Source: Limnobaculum parvum
GTDB lineage: Bacteria; Pseudomonadota; Gammaproteobacteria; Enterobacterales; Enterobacteriaceae
Direction: 5' to 3'
Assembly: GCF_003096015.2 (NCBI RefSeq)
Contig: NZ_CP029185.2
Span: 2,204,001 to 2,268,000, forward strand
Length of the DNA: 64,000 nt
This document shows positions 52,593 to 61,455 of the stretch, in pieces. The position numbers were made by a program, and so were the translations under genes. The stretch's first letter is position 1. Every line of letters starts with the position of its first letter. The notes below the pieces were generated by a model, which did no database searches, was not told where the DNA came from, and worked only from the letters and a program-made list of their open reading frames with translations.

Positions 52593-52612
52593 CAGTGGCT
52601 GATAAATAACCA

Positions 52613-53722
52613 ATGAGTGATAACAAAAAACCAACCATATGGACCAAAATCCATATTGACCCCGTCATGATCTTCTTCCTGCTGGCTCTGCTCGCCTATA
52701 GTTTTTTTGTCTTGTGGAGTGCCAGTGGACAGGATCCGGAGATGATGGAGCGTAAAATCAGCCAAACTGTTCTTGGGTTTGTGGTGATGTTGGTAATGGC
52801 TCAAATTCCTCCTAGAGTGTATGAAAACTGGGCACCTTATCTGTACGTTTTTTGTGTGGTCTTACTTATTCTGGTTGATGTCTTTGGTCAGATCAGTAAA
52901 GGGGCTCAACGCTGGTTAGATTTAGGTGTGATACGATTTCAACCTTCAGAAATAGCTAAAATAGCGATTCCACTGATGGTTGCCCGCTATATAAATCGTG
53001 ACTCCTGTCCCCCTTCATTAAAAAATACCGGTATTGCTCTGGTCATTATTTTCTTCCCTACCATGCTGGTTGCAGCCCAACCAGACTTGGGGACAGCCAT
53101 ACTGGTTGCGGCATCTGGGCTATTTATTCTGTTTTTAGCAGGGATGAGTTGGCGGTTGATATTCGTTGCTGCACTGGCAGTGGCAGCCTTTATTCCGGTT
53201 CTTTGGTTCTTCCTGATGCATGATTACCAACGAGGGCGAGTGTTGATGTTGCTCGATCCGGAAAGCGACCCCTTGGGGGCTGGATATCATATTATTCAGT
53301 CAAAAATTGCCATTGGCTCGGGTGGGTTATGGGGTAAAGGCTGGCTACATGGAACGCAATCCCAATTAGAGTTTCTACCGGAGCGTCACACCGACTTTAT
53401 TTTTGCCGTTCTGGCTGAAGAGCTGGGCTTGGTTGGCGTACTGGTACTATTAGCACTCTATTTATGTGTCATTATTCGTGGATTCATGCTGGCAGCCCAT
53501 GCCCAAACCAGTTTTGGCCGAGTGCTGATTGGCGGAATAGTGATGATTCTCTGTGTATATGTTTTTGTTAATATCGGTATGGTGAGTGGAATTTTGCCCG
53601 TCGTTGGCATACCGTTACCGTTCATCAGTTATGGCGGCTCAGCATTAATTGTGCTGATGGCCGGGATGGGTATTATCATGTCAGTACATACCCACAGAAA
53701 ACTACTCTCGAAAAACGTTTAA
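52613..53722 (+). CDS. mrdB: RodA, SEDS-family peptidoglycan glycosyltransferase
   Basis: 369 aa (E. coli 370), also called rodA. About ten membrane helices; SEDS signatures include RWLDLGVIRFQPSEIAKI and the extracellular FLPERHTDFIFAVLAEELG, whose Asp is the catalytic residue in the family. The end reads GIPLPFISYGGSALIVLM. It polymerises glycan strands in the elongasome together with PBP2. Transcribed after mrdA and before rlpA with gaps of 20 and 10 bp. Confidence 0.97.
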   Translation: MSDNKKPTIWTKIHIDPVMIFFLLALLAYSFFVLWSASGQDPEMMERKISQTVLGFVVMLVMAQIPPRVYENWAPYLYVFCVVLLILVDVFGQISKGAQRWLDLGVIRFQPSEIAKIAIPLMVARYINRDSCPPSLKNTGIALVIIFFPTMLVAAQPDLGTAILVAASGLFILFLAGMSWRLIFVAALAVAAFIPVLWFFLMHDYQRGRVLMLLDPESDPLGAGYHIIQSKIAIGSGGLWGKGWLHGTQSQLEFLPERHTDFIFAVLAEELGLVGVLVLLALYLCVIIRGFMLAAHAQTSFGRVLIGGIVMILCVYVFVNIGMVSGILPVVGIPLPFISYGGSALIVLMAGMGIIMSVHTHRKLLSKNV

Positions 53723-53732
53723 GGACAAGTTA

Positions 53733-54800
53733 ATGCGTAAACAGTGGTTATGGATTTGTGCAATGGGTTTCATGCTGGCGGCCTGTGAGTCGACGCCTCC
53801 TCCGCCTAAAACACCAACATTACCACCGCTGCCTCATTCAGGCCCGGCGACTGAAATTAGTGGCATTGAACCTCGTTATGAACCTTACAATATTGGCACG
53901 ATGAAAGATTATAAGGTGAGAGGGAAAAGTTACCGCATTATTACTCAGCCAGAAAACTTCAGCGAAGAGGGTCTGGCAAGCTGGTATGGTCAGGAGTTGC
54001 ATGGCAATAAAACGGCGACAGGCGAAATTTTTGACGCTTATGAGCTAAGTGCGGCTCATCCTACTCTGCCCCTCCCCAGCTATGTACGAGTGACTAATTT
54101 AAGTAATGGTCGCCAGTTGGTGGTACGCGTGAATGACCGGGGTCCGTTTGTTAAAGGGCGCGTTATCGATCTGTCCAAAGCTGCTGCCGATCGGCTGAAT
54201 ATTACCGGCCAAACTAAAGTCAGGTTGGATGTGATAGTGGTGTCGCCAAACGGTCAGCTATCTGGCCCTGGCACTCTCGGTTCTATTGTTGCAAAACGTT
54301 CCTACGAGTTACAGGATCGCCCATTAATTGGCAATCAGGTGATTTCATCACCCCAACAAAACCTCAGTGCCCAGCAAGAAGCCTCGGTGAATATTCCCAC
54401 TCAGCCAGACAGTCGCATGACCATACCAAGCTCGACTGATAATAACCGTAGTCTATTGCTTAGTGCGCCAACACCGGCTGAAAGCGTCAATATTCCCACA
54501 TCCCAAAATTCAACTGTCAGCGTACCGGCATCGCCCGATAGAGATAACGCCCAAGGGGTCAGCGCGACTTCAACCGGTTTTCTGGTTCAAGTTAGCGCAG
54601 TGAATAACCGTCAACGGGCTGTTGAAGTACAAAAAAAGTTAAGTAGCCTACTGAATGTGCCAGGTATGGTGTCTGATGGCGGAGCATACTATCGCATCCA
54701 ATTAGGCCCTTTCAGTACCAGAGAGCAAGCTCAAGAATTGCAACAACGTTTAGCAAGCCAGGGACAGCCTAATAGTATTATTTTGGTGGCATCACGCTAA
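53733..54800 (+). CDS. rlpA: Septal-ring lytic transglycosylase RlpA
   Basis: 355 aa. A lipoprotein signal ends at LAACEST (lipobox LAAC). A double-psi beta-barrel follows with GLASWYGQELHGNKTATGEIFD and the catalytic-type Asp in RVNDRGPFVKGRVIDLS. A low-complexity Ser/Pro/Thr linker leads to a C-terminal SPOR domain (FLVQVSAVNNRQRAVEVQKKL to the end) that binds denuded glycan at the septum. In E. coli itself glycosidase activity is doubtful. Neighbours are rodA and dacA. Confidence 0.96.
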   Translation: MRKQWLWICAMGFMLAACESTPPPPKTPTLPPLPHSGPATEISGIEPRYEPYNIGTMKDYKVRGKSYRIITQPENFSEEGLASWYGQELHGNKTATGEIFDAYELSAAHPTLPLPSYVRVTNLSNGRQLVVRVNDRGPFVKGRVIDLSKAAADRLNITGQTKVRLDVIVVSPNGQLSGPGTLGSIVAKRSYELQDRPLIGNQVISSPQQNLSAQQEASVNIPTQPDSRMTIPSSTDNNRSLLLSAPTPAESVNIPTSQNSTVSVPASPDRDNAQGVSATSTGFLVQVSAVNNRQRAVEVQKKLSSLLNVPGMVSDGGAYYRIQLGPFSTREQAQELQQRLASQGQPNSIILVASR

Positions 54801-54950
54801 CAGGCGGGTAGTCACCTTATCGTCTCACAGACATGGAAAAATTCAGCGGCACCGGATACCCATAAAACAACACGCGTTGGGTGCCCCTCGGCTGGCCACC
54901 TGTTATACTGTGGCCGTTATTAACTTTCTACGGATATTGTTGTCCCGCTT

Positions 54951-56177
54951 ATGAAACAGATGCTATCTACAAAAACATTTCGCCATACTCTGCTCAAAAG
55001 TCTAACTTTAGGTGCATTCATCGCGCTGGGTACGACTTCCGTCGTTAAAGCTGATGATGTAAATCTTACAACTATCATTCCAGCTGTTCCGCAAATTGAT
55101 GCTGAAGCCTATATTCTGATGGACTATAACTCAGGTAAGGTTTTGGCAGAAATCAATGCGGATACCCGCAGAGACCCAGCTAGCCTAACTAAAATGATGA
55201 CCAGTTATGTCATTGGTCAAAGCATTAAAGCGGGAAAAGTCAGCCTAAATGACAATGTCACCATCAGTGATAAAGCTTGGGCTACTGGAAATCCGGAGTT
55301 TAAAGGCTCTTCCCTGATGTTTTTACAGCCGGGCACTCAGGTTAAAGTATCTGACCTTAATCGCGGCATTATTATTCAATCAGGAAATGATGCTTGTGTA
55401 GCCATGGCTGAGCACGTCGCTGGCAGTCAGGATGCTTTCGTTAATATCATGAACAACTATGTGAAGGCCTTGGGATTGCAAAATACCCACTTTGGCACGG
55501 TACATGGTTTAGATGCTGCCGGTCAGTTTAGCTCAGCCCGAGACATGGCGATTATCGGTCAGGCACTGATTCGTGATGTACCCGAAGAGTACGCGATATA
55601 TAAAGAGAAAGAGTATTACTTCAATAATATCAAACAGCCAAACCGCAATGGTTTACTGTGGGATACCAGCCTGAACGTTGACGGTATAAAAACTGGTCAT
55701 ACTTCAGCCGCAGGTTATAACCTGGTTGCTTCAGCAACCGAAGGCAATATGCGTTTAATCTCCGTTGTTATGGGTGGACGTACCTTTAAGGGGCGTGAAG
55801 CTGAAAGTAAAAAACTGCTGACTTGGGGCTTCCGCTTCTTTGAAACCGTTACCCCTCTACAGGTAGGCAAAGAGTTTGCTTCAGAACCCGTTTGGTTTGG
55901 TGATACCGACCGCGTTCAGTTAGGTGTAGATAAAAATGCCTCGCTGACCATTCCTCGCGGACGTCTTAACGATCTGAAAGCCAGCTATACCCTGACTAAC
56001 GGCGAAATCAATGCCCCTCTGGCGAAAGGCCAGGCTGTCGGTACCATTAATTTCCAACTGGATGGCAAGACCATCGAACAGCGCCCATTAGTGGTATTAA
56101 ACGAAGTACAGGAAGGTGGTTTCTTTGGTCGTATGGTTGACCATATCAAATTGCTGTTCCACCGCTGGTTTGGCTAG
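54951..56177 (+). CDS. dacA: D-alanyl-D-alanine carboxypeptidase, PBP5
   Basis: 408 aa (E. coli 403). A signal peptide ends near VVKA. The serine-peptidase motifs are Ser78-Leu-Thr-Lys81, Ser144-Gly-Asn and Lys247-Thr-Gly. The C-terminal beta domain ends in the amphipathic membrane anchor FFGRMVDHIKLLFHRWFG. It trims the terminal D-Ala from pentapeptides and maintains cell shape. It lies 150 bp after rlpA and has a terminator downstream. Confidence 0.97.
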   Translation: MKQMLSTKTFRHTLLKSLTLGAFIALGTTSVVKADDVNLTTIIPAVPQIDAEAYILMDYNSGKVLAEINADTRRDPASLTKMMTSYVIGQSIKAGKVSLNDNVTISDKAWATGNPEFKGSSLMFLQPGTQVKVSDLNRGIIIQSGNDACVAMAEHVAGSQDAFVNIMNNYVKALGLQNTHFGTVHGLDAAGQFSSARDMAIIGQALIRDVPEEYAIYKEKEYYFNNIKQPNRNGLLWDTSLNVDGIKTGHTSAAGYNLVASATEGNMRLISVVMGGRTFKGREAESKKLLTWGFRFFETVTPLQVGKEFASEPVWFGDTDRVQLGVDKNASLTIPRGRLNDLKASYTLTNGEINAPLAKGQAVGTINFQLDGKTIEQRPLVVLNEVQEGGFFGRMVDHIKLLFHRWFG

Positions 56178-56228
56178 TCCCCTTGAAAAAAAAATTTCAG
56201 GCCCCATTTAATAAATAGCCTGATGCAA

Positions 56229-56262
56229 TATAGCTCCCGTCACAGCGGGAGCTATAATTTTT
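56229..56262 (+). terminator. Terminator of dacA
   Basis: TATAGCTCCCG / CGGGAGCTATA forms a perfect 11-bp stem with a 6-nt loop, followed by ATTTTT, 51 bp after dacA. Confidence 0.87.
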
Positions 56263-56300
56263 ATAGGCCACACTTTTTTTAAATTTTTGTTGGAGCAACC

Positions 56301-56564
56301 ATGAAAACGAAACTGAATGAACTGCTCGAGTTCCCATGTCCTTTTACTTATAAAGTGATGGGCTTGGCACAACCTGAGCTAGTCGACCAAGTTGTTGAAG
56401 TGGTACAACGCCATGCGCCTGGTGACTATAACCCTCAGGTTAAACCCAGTAGCAAAGGAAACTACCACTCCGTCTCTATCACTATTACTGCAACTCATAT
56501 TGAGCAAGTGGAAACGCTGTATGAAGAGCTGGGTGATATTGAGATTGTGCGTATGGTGCTGTAA
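56301..56564 (+). CDS. ybeD: YbeD, DUF493 ACT-like protein
   Basis: 87 aa, the E. coli length. The sequence opens MKTKLNELLEFPCPFTYKVMG and is close to E. coli YbeD throughout (KPSSKGNYHSVSITITATHIEQVE). The beta-alpha-beta-beta-alpha-beta fold resembles the ACT/regulatory domain of SerA. Its role is unproven; the conserved neighbours dacA and lipB give no clear link. A terminator follows. Confidence 0.96.
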   Translation: MKTKLNELLEFPCPFTYKVMGLAQPELVDQVVEVVQRHAPGDYNPQVKPSSKGNYHSVSITITATHIEQVETLYEELGDIEIVRMVL

Positions 56565-56591
56565 TTAGCCAACAAAAATACGTGATAAATC

Positions 56592-56623
56592 AAACGGACA
56601 GATTTCTTCTGTCCGTTTTTTAT
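56592..56623 (+). terminator. Terminator of ybeD
   Basis: AAACGGACAG / CTGTCCGTTT forms a perfect 10-bp stem with a 7-nt loop and a T-run, 27 bp after ybeD. Confidence 0.9.
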
Positions 56624-56823
56624 TAGTTTAACTCGCTAAGAACTAGATGATGCTGTAACCCTCTGAGACACATTTCCCTCTTATTCCGATTAATTTCTTT
56701 TTTCCTTTTCAAATATCTTTTCACACCAATTTCAACAGCCAGTGGCATAACTGAGTTGTCGACACTATTCTTGAAATAAGAAAACCATCAGCGTGTACTT
56801 CAGACTATTGATAGAGAGGATAT

Positions 56824-57246
56824 ATGATGGAAGTCCAACCTTATCTGTTTTTTGCCGGTAACTGTGAAGAAGCACTTCAGTTTTACCAGCGTAGTATTGG
56901 TGCCAGAATCACCATGATCATGCGCTACAGCGAATCTCCCGATGCGCTACTTACCCCGGTTCCCGACGAGTGGAAAGACAAAATTATGCATGCCAACGTC
57001 AGCGTGGGTCATTCACAATTCATGGCGTCTGATGGTCAGTGCGATCGCATTCACCCTGAATTCCACGGATTTAGTCTCTCCCTGAAAGCGGACAGTAAAA
57101 CAGATGCTGAGCGGTTGTTTAAATCACTCTCATCAGGAGGAAAAATCAACTTATCGTTTCAGCGCACTTTCTGGTCCAGTGGGTTCGGTATGCTCACCGA
57201 TAGATATGGCGTAGGTTGGATGATAATGAGTGAAATCGGCACCTAA
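56824..57246 (+). CDS. VOC-superfamily protein, PhnB/YjdN-like
   Basis: 140 aa from ATG at 56824 (or the adjacent 56827, better spaced from AGAGGA). The pattern MEVQPYLFFAGNCEEALQFYQRSIGARI, HANVSVGHSQFMASD, and the end FWSSGFGMLTDRYGVGWMI is that of PhnB/YjdN glyoxalase-like proteins. Metal-binding residues may be incomplete, as in YjdN. Function unknown. It has replaced nothing obvious: in E. coli lipB follows ybeD directly, so this gene is an insertion between them. A dispersed repeat lies just downstream. Confidence 0.88.
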   Translation: MMEVQPYLFFAGNCEEALQFYQRSIGARITMIMRYSESPDALLTPVPDEWKDKIMHANVSVGHSQFMASDGQCDRIHPEFHGFSLSLKADSKTDAERLFKSLSSGGKINLSFQRTFWSSGFGMLTDRYGVGWMIMSEIGT

Positions 57247-57270
57247 TCCCCATAAATTGACATCCATGCA

Positions 57271-57360
57271 AATTCCGACCGTAATAATAATGTGCTTAAA
57301 TCTGCACCGAGTACGGTCGGTAAACCTTCTGTATCTAGCTACGGTGCTCGTTGGGCCGGC
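57271..57360 (+). repeat. Dispersed ~90 bp repeat, copy C
   Basis: It starts AATTCCGACCGTAATAATAA and has the stem CCGACCGT (57275-57282) / ACGGTCGG (57313-57320). TAAACCTTCTGTATCTAGC and GGTGCTCGTTGGGCC follow. The strongest match is to copy B. It lies 25 bp after the VOC gene, upstream of lipB. Confidence 0.8.
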
Positions 57361-57508
57361 ACCCGCGAAATTCAAACCGGCTTGTCAACAATCGAATCTC
57401 TTTGACCATTAAGTTCTCTCCTATTGCTTTAAAAGACTGAATCTTCCGATTTCATCTGGTGGTCTCCCGAAACGGTGAGTATAATGTTTTTACCATTTTT
57501 GCAACGTT

Positions 57509-58180
57509 ATGATGACCTCCTTGCAACAAGACACCATTATATTACGTCAACTTGGGGTACAGCCTTATCTGCCCGTATCTCAGGCAATGCATAACTTTAC
57601 TGACAGCAGAATCAGTACCACATCAGATGAGCTGTGGTTGGTACAGCATCCTCGAGTATTTACTCAGGGCCAAGCAGGTAAAGCAGAACATGTTTTGGCT
57701 GCCGGTGATATTCCGGTAATTCAGAGCGATCGCGGAGGACAAGTCACCTATCACGGGCCAGGCCAGCAAGTGATGTATATCATGATTGACCTGAAGCGAA
57801 AAAAGATGGGTGTCAGAGAGCTGGTTACTGCCCTTGAGCAGACGGTCATCAGAACCCTAGCCCATTTTGATATTCAGGCGGTCGCTCGCCCAGATGCTCC
57901 CGGTGTTTATGTAAATCATGATAAGATTTGTTCTCTGGGATTACGCATTCGTCGGGGTTGTTCTCTGCATGGATTAGCCTTGAATATCGATATGGACCTT
58001 GAGCCATTCACCCGCATTAATCCTTGCGGGTATGCGGGTATGCAAATGACACAGGTAACACAGTTAGCTGAATCAGTCCGCTTTGAACATGTTCATCCTG
58101 TTCTGATACAGGAATTTACACAATTACTCGGTTATCACCATCCCGAGCCAAGCTATTGGAATATTAACGACTATGAGTAA
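57509..58180 (+). CDS. lipB: Octanoyl-[ACP]:protein N-octanoyltransferase
   Basis: 223 aa (E. coli 213); start ATG at 57509 or the adjacent 57512. It transfers octanoate from ACP to lipoyl domains such as SucB. Conserved segments are RGGQVTYHGPGQQVMY, the lysine in KICSLGLRIRRGCSLHGLALN and the catalytic Cys in RINPCGYAGM. It overlaps lipA by 8 bp; E. coli has ybeF between them, absent here. Confidence 0.97.
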   Translation: MMTSLQQDTIILRQLGVQPYLPVSQAMHNFTDSRISTTSDELWLVQHPRVFTQGQAGKAEHVLAAGDIPVIQSDRGGQVTYHGPGQQVMYIMIDLKRKKMGVRELVTALEQTVIRTLAHFDIQAVARPDAPGVYVNHDKICSLGLRIRRGCSLHGLALNIDMDLEPFTRINPCGYAGMQMTQVTQLAESVRFEHVHPVLIQEFTQLLGYHHPEPSYWNINDYE

Positions 58181-59138
58181 ACCAATTCAGATGGAACGCG
58201 GCATCAAATATCGTGATGCCGATAAAATGGCACTCATTCCGGTGAAGTCAGTGGAAACTGAGCGTCAGGAGATGCTACGCAAACCTGAATGGATGAAAAT
58301 TAAATTACCCACAGATTCGAGCCGTATTCAGGGAATCAAAGCTGCAATGCGGAAGAATGGATTGCATTCCGTCTGTGAAGAGGCTTCCTGTCCTAATCTG
58401 ACAGAATGTTTTAATCACGGTACCGCAACCTTTATGATCCTCGGGGCCATCTGTACTCGCCGTTGTCCTTTCTGCGACGTAGCCCACGGTCGCCCAATGG
58501 CTCCAGACGTTAATGAGCCGCAAAAGCTGGCACAAACCATTCAGGATATGGCGCTACGTTATGTGGTTGTCACCTCTGTTGACCGTGATGACTTACGAGA
58601 TGGTGGGGCACAGCACTTTGCTGATTGCATCAGTGCAATTCGTGATAAAAACCCAACCATTAAAATTGAAACGCTAGTACCTGATTTCCGCGGCCGAATG
58701 GATCGTGCTTTAGAGATACTCGCCGCGACGCCCCCAGATGTGTTTAACCATAATCTGGAGAATGTCCCTCGCCTTTACCGGCAAGTGCGCCCTGGCGCTG
58801 ACTATAGCTGGTCACTAAAACTGCTGGAGCGCTTTAAACAAGCTCATCCTGATATTCCAACTAAATCTGGATTGATGGTAGGACTGGGAGAAACTAACCA
58901 GGAAATCATCGAAGTTATGCGTGATTTACGCGCTCATGGCGTCACCATGCTCACCTTAGGGCAATATCTGCAACCTAGTCGGCATCATCTTGCAGTTCAG
59001 CGTTATGTAAGCCCTGCTGAATTTGATGAGATGAAAGCCGAAGCCATGGCAATGGGTTTCACTCATGCGGCCTGTGGCCCTTTCGTTCGTTCTTCATACC
59101 ATGCCGACCTGCAAGCAAAAGGTGAAGAAGTCAAATAA
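58173..59138 (+). CDS. lipA: Lipoyl synthase
   Basis: 321 aa, the E. coli length. The auxiliary 4Fe-4S cluster motif is CEEASCPNLTEC and the radical SAM motif CTRRCPFCDV. The C-terminal RSSYHADLQ supplies the conserved RSSY serine. It inserts two sulfurs into octanoyl chains to make lipoyl groups for SucB and related E2 proteins. Translationally coupled to lipB by overlap. Confidence 0.98.
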   Translation: MSKPIQMERGIKYRDADKMALIPVKSVETERQEMLRKPEWMKIKLPTDSSRIQGIKAAMRKNGLHSVCEEASCPNLTECFNHGTATFMILGAICTRRCPFCDVAHGRPMAPDVNEPQKLAQTIQDMALRYVVVTSVDRDDLRDGGAQHFADCISAIRDKNPTIKIETLVPDFRGRMDRALEILAATPPDVFNHNLENVPRLYRQVRPGADYSWSLKLLERFKQAHPDIPTKSGLMVGLGETNQEIIEVMRDLRAHGVTMLTLGQYLQPSRHHLAVQRYVSPAEFDEMKAEAMAMGFTHAACGPFVRSSYHADLQAKGEEVK

Positions 59139-59160
59139 CCTAACCGTTCTAACGCACAAA

Positions 59161-59185
59161 AAAAGCGTGCATTGCACGCTTTTTC
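59161..59185 (+). terminator. Terminator between lipA and tatE
   Basis: AAAAAGCGTGC / GCACGCTTTTT forms a perfect 11-bp stem with loop ATT. Both strands carry T-runs, so it serves convergent lipA and tatE. Confidence 0.9.
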
Positions 59186-59220
59186 ATTTATTAAACCTAG
59201 AAAGCAGGACAATCAGATAA

Positions 59221-59415
59221 TTACTTTTTGTTCTCTACCTGTGGAGCAGCTTCATTGGTTACATCTGTTGATGGAGTATCATTATCCATCGCTTTCTTAA
59301 AGCCTTTGATCGCTGCACCCAAATCACTCCCTAAAGTACGCAACTTGTTAGTACCAAATAACAAAACAATGAGCGCACCGACGATCAACAATTTAGTAAT
59401 GCTTATACCAGCCAT
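59221..59415 (-). CDS. tatE: Sec-independent translocase protein TatE (TatA family)
   Basis: 64 aa (E. coli 67). One N-terminal membrane helix (ISITKLLIVGALIVLLFGTNKL) is followed by the amphipathic helix LGSDLGAAIKGFKKAMDND and a short polar tail. The FGTNKLRTLG hinge with the Phe-Gly pair is intact. It is a minor TatA paralogue forming the twin-arginine pore. Position next to lipA is conserved. Confidence 0.95.
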   Translation of the reverse strand: MAGISITKLLIVGALIVLLFGTNKLRTLGSDLGAAIKGFKKAMDNDTPSTDVTNEAAPQVENKK

Positions 59416-59552
59416 ATAAACCTTCTTACTTTATCTACTGTCGATTTCTTCGACATAATTAACCCTACTTTCTTTGTACGATAAATATCAGGCGAGCACA
59501 ATTTTGAAATGTAACAGATTAAAACAACCCGTACGTATCAACCTGCTAATAT

Positions 59553-59966
59553 CTACTCAAAACCCGAAAACAGAACCGTCAGGATAACCACGCCCCACTG
59601 AACTAATACCAAAAGTCCTGCCCGGTGCAACAATTGGCGAGCACCCGACCAGCGAGAATCCAGACTGCGGTTATTCTCCCCTTTCTTTCCCCAGCACATA
59701 TTGATCGCCGTATCAAAAACCTCAGTTTGCTCAGGAAAACGATAAAGAATATTGAACAAATGAGCATCCATCCACAGACGCCAGCAATAGTAGTGACAAC
59801 CAAGCCCGAGTGCTAAGGAAATCGTTAACATCACCACTGAATAATCAGCGAAAAATAGCATAAGTAATGCAAACAACATGGCAAAAGCAGAAACTGCCGC
59901 AAAATAACGCCAGCTATTCAGCATAACGACCAACACTTTCCCAGCTATCGGATGCTCGGTTATCAT
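59553..59966 (-). CDS. Membrane protein at the end of the ynb-like cluster
   Basis: 137 aa with two N-terminal helices close together (FAAVSAFAMLFALLMLFF and VVMLTISLALGLGCHYYCW), a polar middle (MDAHLFNILYRFPEQTEVFDTAINMCWGKKG) and a C-terminal helix (HRAGLLVLVQWGVVILTVLF). No family recognised. It overlaps the upstream phosphatase gene by 4 bp (ATGA), so it is translated from the same message and probably works in the same lipid-related process. Confidence 0.75.
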   Translation of the reverse strand: MITEHPIAGKVLVVMLNSWRYFAAVSAFAMLFALLMLFFADYSVVMLTISLALGLGCHYYCWRLWMDAHLFNILYRFPEQTEVFDTAINMCWGKKGENNRSLDSRWSGARQLLHRAGLLVLVQWGVVILTVLFSGFE

Positions 59967-61306
59967 TCAGTTACCTTCTCCGTAATTAAAACTAAGTAAC
60001 GCTTAGCCCAGCGCTTCAGTACATTCCGATGGGACTCTCTAAAAATAATCCTTGGCCGAGCCTGACGAATCATCGCTTCAGCTTCCGCAATACTGGTCAC
60101 TCTGTGCTGTTGGAGTAACCAGGCTGCCACCACAATCGCACTACGCGATAATCCCAATGCACAATGCACTAACACTTGCCCATGAGGGTACAATTCATTG
60201 AGCGCCTGTACGGAATGTTGCAGTTCTTCTTCGCTCGGTGCCAATAAATCAAGCTGTGGACAAGCAATATAGGCAACCGCAGGAATGCGAGTACTTTTTT
60301 GCCACTCTGAAGTCATATCCAATACGGCATTCACCGCTACCCTATGGCGAGGATAACTGCCTAACAGGATCCCCTCAGTAATCTGATTATTTCTATCATA
60401 TTTGGCACTAAAATAACGAAATGAGCACCAGGCTCCAATTTGATAAGGCGCTAGCAGCAAACGCGCCGAAGGTGACATATTACCCGCCGCATTCTTTTGA
60501 AAAATAGCGCTTCCCAATCCACTATAGCCTAATGCCACCATCAGCAAAGCAACCGCTGGCCATAGCAGCAACCAAAAGCCACCACTCAACCAACACGCCA
60601 GAATCGTTAAAAACAGAGTTGCTGAATAGTAGTAAACCGCCAGCCTACGGGCAAAAGGATCTTGACTAGGTTGCCAGCGCCAACGGGAAGCAATCGGTAA
60701 GGTATAACTAATAATAACGCCGACAAATAGTCCGGTAATTACATCAATAAAATGATGCTGCCAAGTGGTCAAAACCGAGATACCAATTAAGGCAAACCAA
60801 CCGTGTAATAGCCAGCGCCACTTAGAGGATATATGGGGATAAAAACGCAGCCAAAGTAACCAGAGCAGAATAATATGCAGCGATGGCGCCTGATTATAGG
60901 GGAGATCGAACATTTCTAGTTGCTGAAAAAACCAACCAAACATACCGTCACTTATTGGTCTGATAAAGCTAAATCTTAAAGGAAAAAGTAAAAAACCGAC
61001 ACAAGCCGCAACGGAGGCAATGGTCAATCGCAGGCCATGTACCATCAATTCACGACGAGAAGTACAGATAAACAGTGAAATACCGTACAACAGATCAATG
61101 CTCCAGTAAGGAACAATGGTCCAAGGCAAAAAAGGAATTAATGACTCCCAGCTAAATGCCAATACACCAACATCATCTCGTATTGCGGTAAATTGATTCA
61201 CCTGACCATAGGTTAAAAAAAAGAAAGGCGCTAAAAATAACAACCAAATAGCGGCCCGTAGCCAAAGCTGCCGGCGAGAATCAGGATTTAATGGTAGTTT
61301 ATTCAT
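59963..61306 (-). CDS. ynbD: YnbD-like fusion of PAP2 and dual-specificity phosphatase
   Basis: 447 aa from ATG at 61306, supported by GGAG 8 nt upstream; a GTG at 61315 overlaps that site. The N-terminal half is a multi-helix PAP2-type lipid phosphatase (PSLHIILLW, and TTWQHHFIDVITG with its His and Asp). After further helices, the C-terminal cytoplasmic domain is a tyrosine/dual-specificity phosphatase with HCALGLSRSA. Same architecture as E. coli YnbD (430 aa). The ribosome-binding site lies within or beside dispersed repeat copy D. Confidence 0.88.
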   Translation of the reverse strand: MNKLPLNPDSRRQLWLRAAIWLLFLAPFFFLTYGQVNQFTAIRDDVGVLAFSWESLIPFLPWTIVPYWSIDLLYGISLFICTSRRELMVHGLRLTIASVAACVGFLLFPLRFSFIRPISDGMFGWFFQQLEMFDLPYNQAPSLHIILLWLLWLRFYPHISSKWRWLLHGWFALIGISVLTTWQHHFIDVITGLFVGVIISYTLPIASRWRWQPSQDPFARRLAVYYYSATLFLTILACWLSGGFWLLLWPAVALLMVALGYSGLGSAIFQKNAAGNMSPSARLLLAPYQIGAWCSFRYFSAKYDRNNQITEGILLGSYPRHRVAVNAVLDMTSEWQKSTRIPAVAYIACPQLDLLAPSEEELQHSVQALNELYPHGQVLVHCALGLSRSAIVVAAWLLQQHRVTSIAEAEAMIRQARPRIIFRESHRNVLKRWAKRYLVLITEKVTE

Positions 61307-61308
61307 TC

Positions 61309-61391
61309 GACGCACTCCGTCGCTGAGTACAGACGGTCTTCTGGTCGTTCACCAAGGCAATATAAGCACTTTAGATTTTGCAACCGAAATA
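61309..61391 (-). repeat. Dispersed ~90 bp repeat, copy D (diverged)
   Basis: Read on the minus strand it starts TATTTCGGTTGCAAAATC, has AGTGCTTATATTG, then GACCAGAAGACCGTCTGTAC and TCAGCGACGGAGTGCGTCG. The block GACCGTCTGTACTCAGC is the best-conserved part. Its end lies 2 bp from the ynbD ATG and supplies the GGAG ribosome-binding site. Confidence 0.7.
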
Positions 61392-61419
61392 CCCATTGAT
61401 TCTAATTAATTAGATTAGT

Positions 61420-61445
61420 CAGAGGCCTTCAAACAAAGGCCTCTG
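61420..61445 (-). terminator. Hairpin between ynbC and ynbD
   Basis: CAGAGGCCTT / AAGGCCTCTG forms a perfect 10-bp stem with a 6-nt loop just after the ynbC stop. The following sequence lacks a clear T-run, so it may only attenuate read-through to ynbD. Confidence 0.5.
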
Positions 61446-61455
61446 AAAGACTATC

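Noticed and set aside
57230..57412. 60-aa open frame after the VOC gene
   Set aside because: It is the translated repeat copy C and resembles only the frames from copies A and B, so it reflects shared DNA, not a gene.
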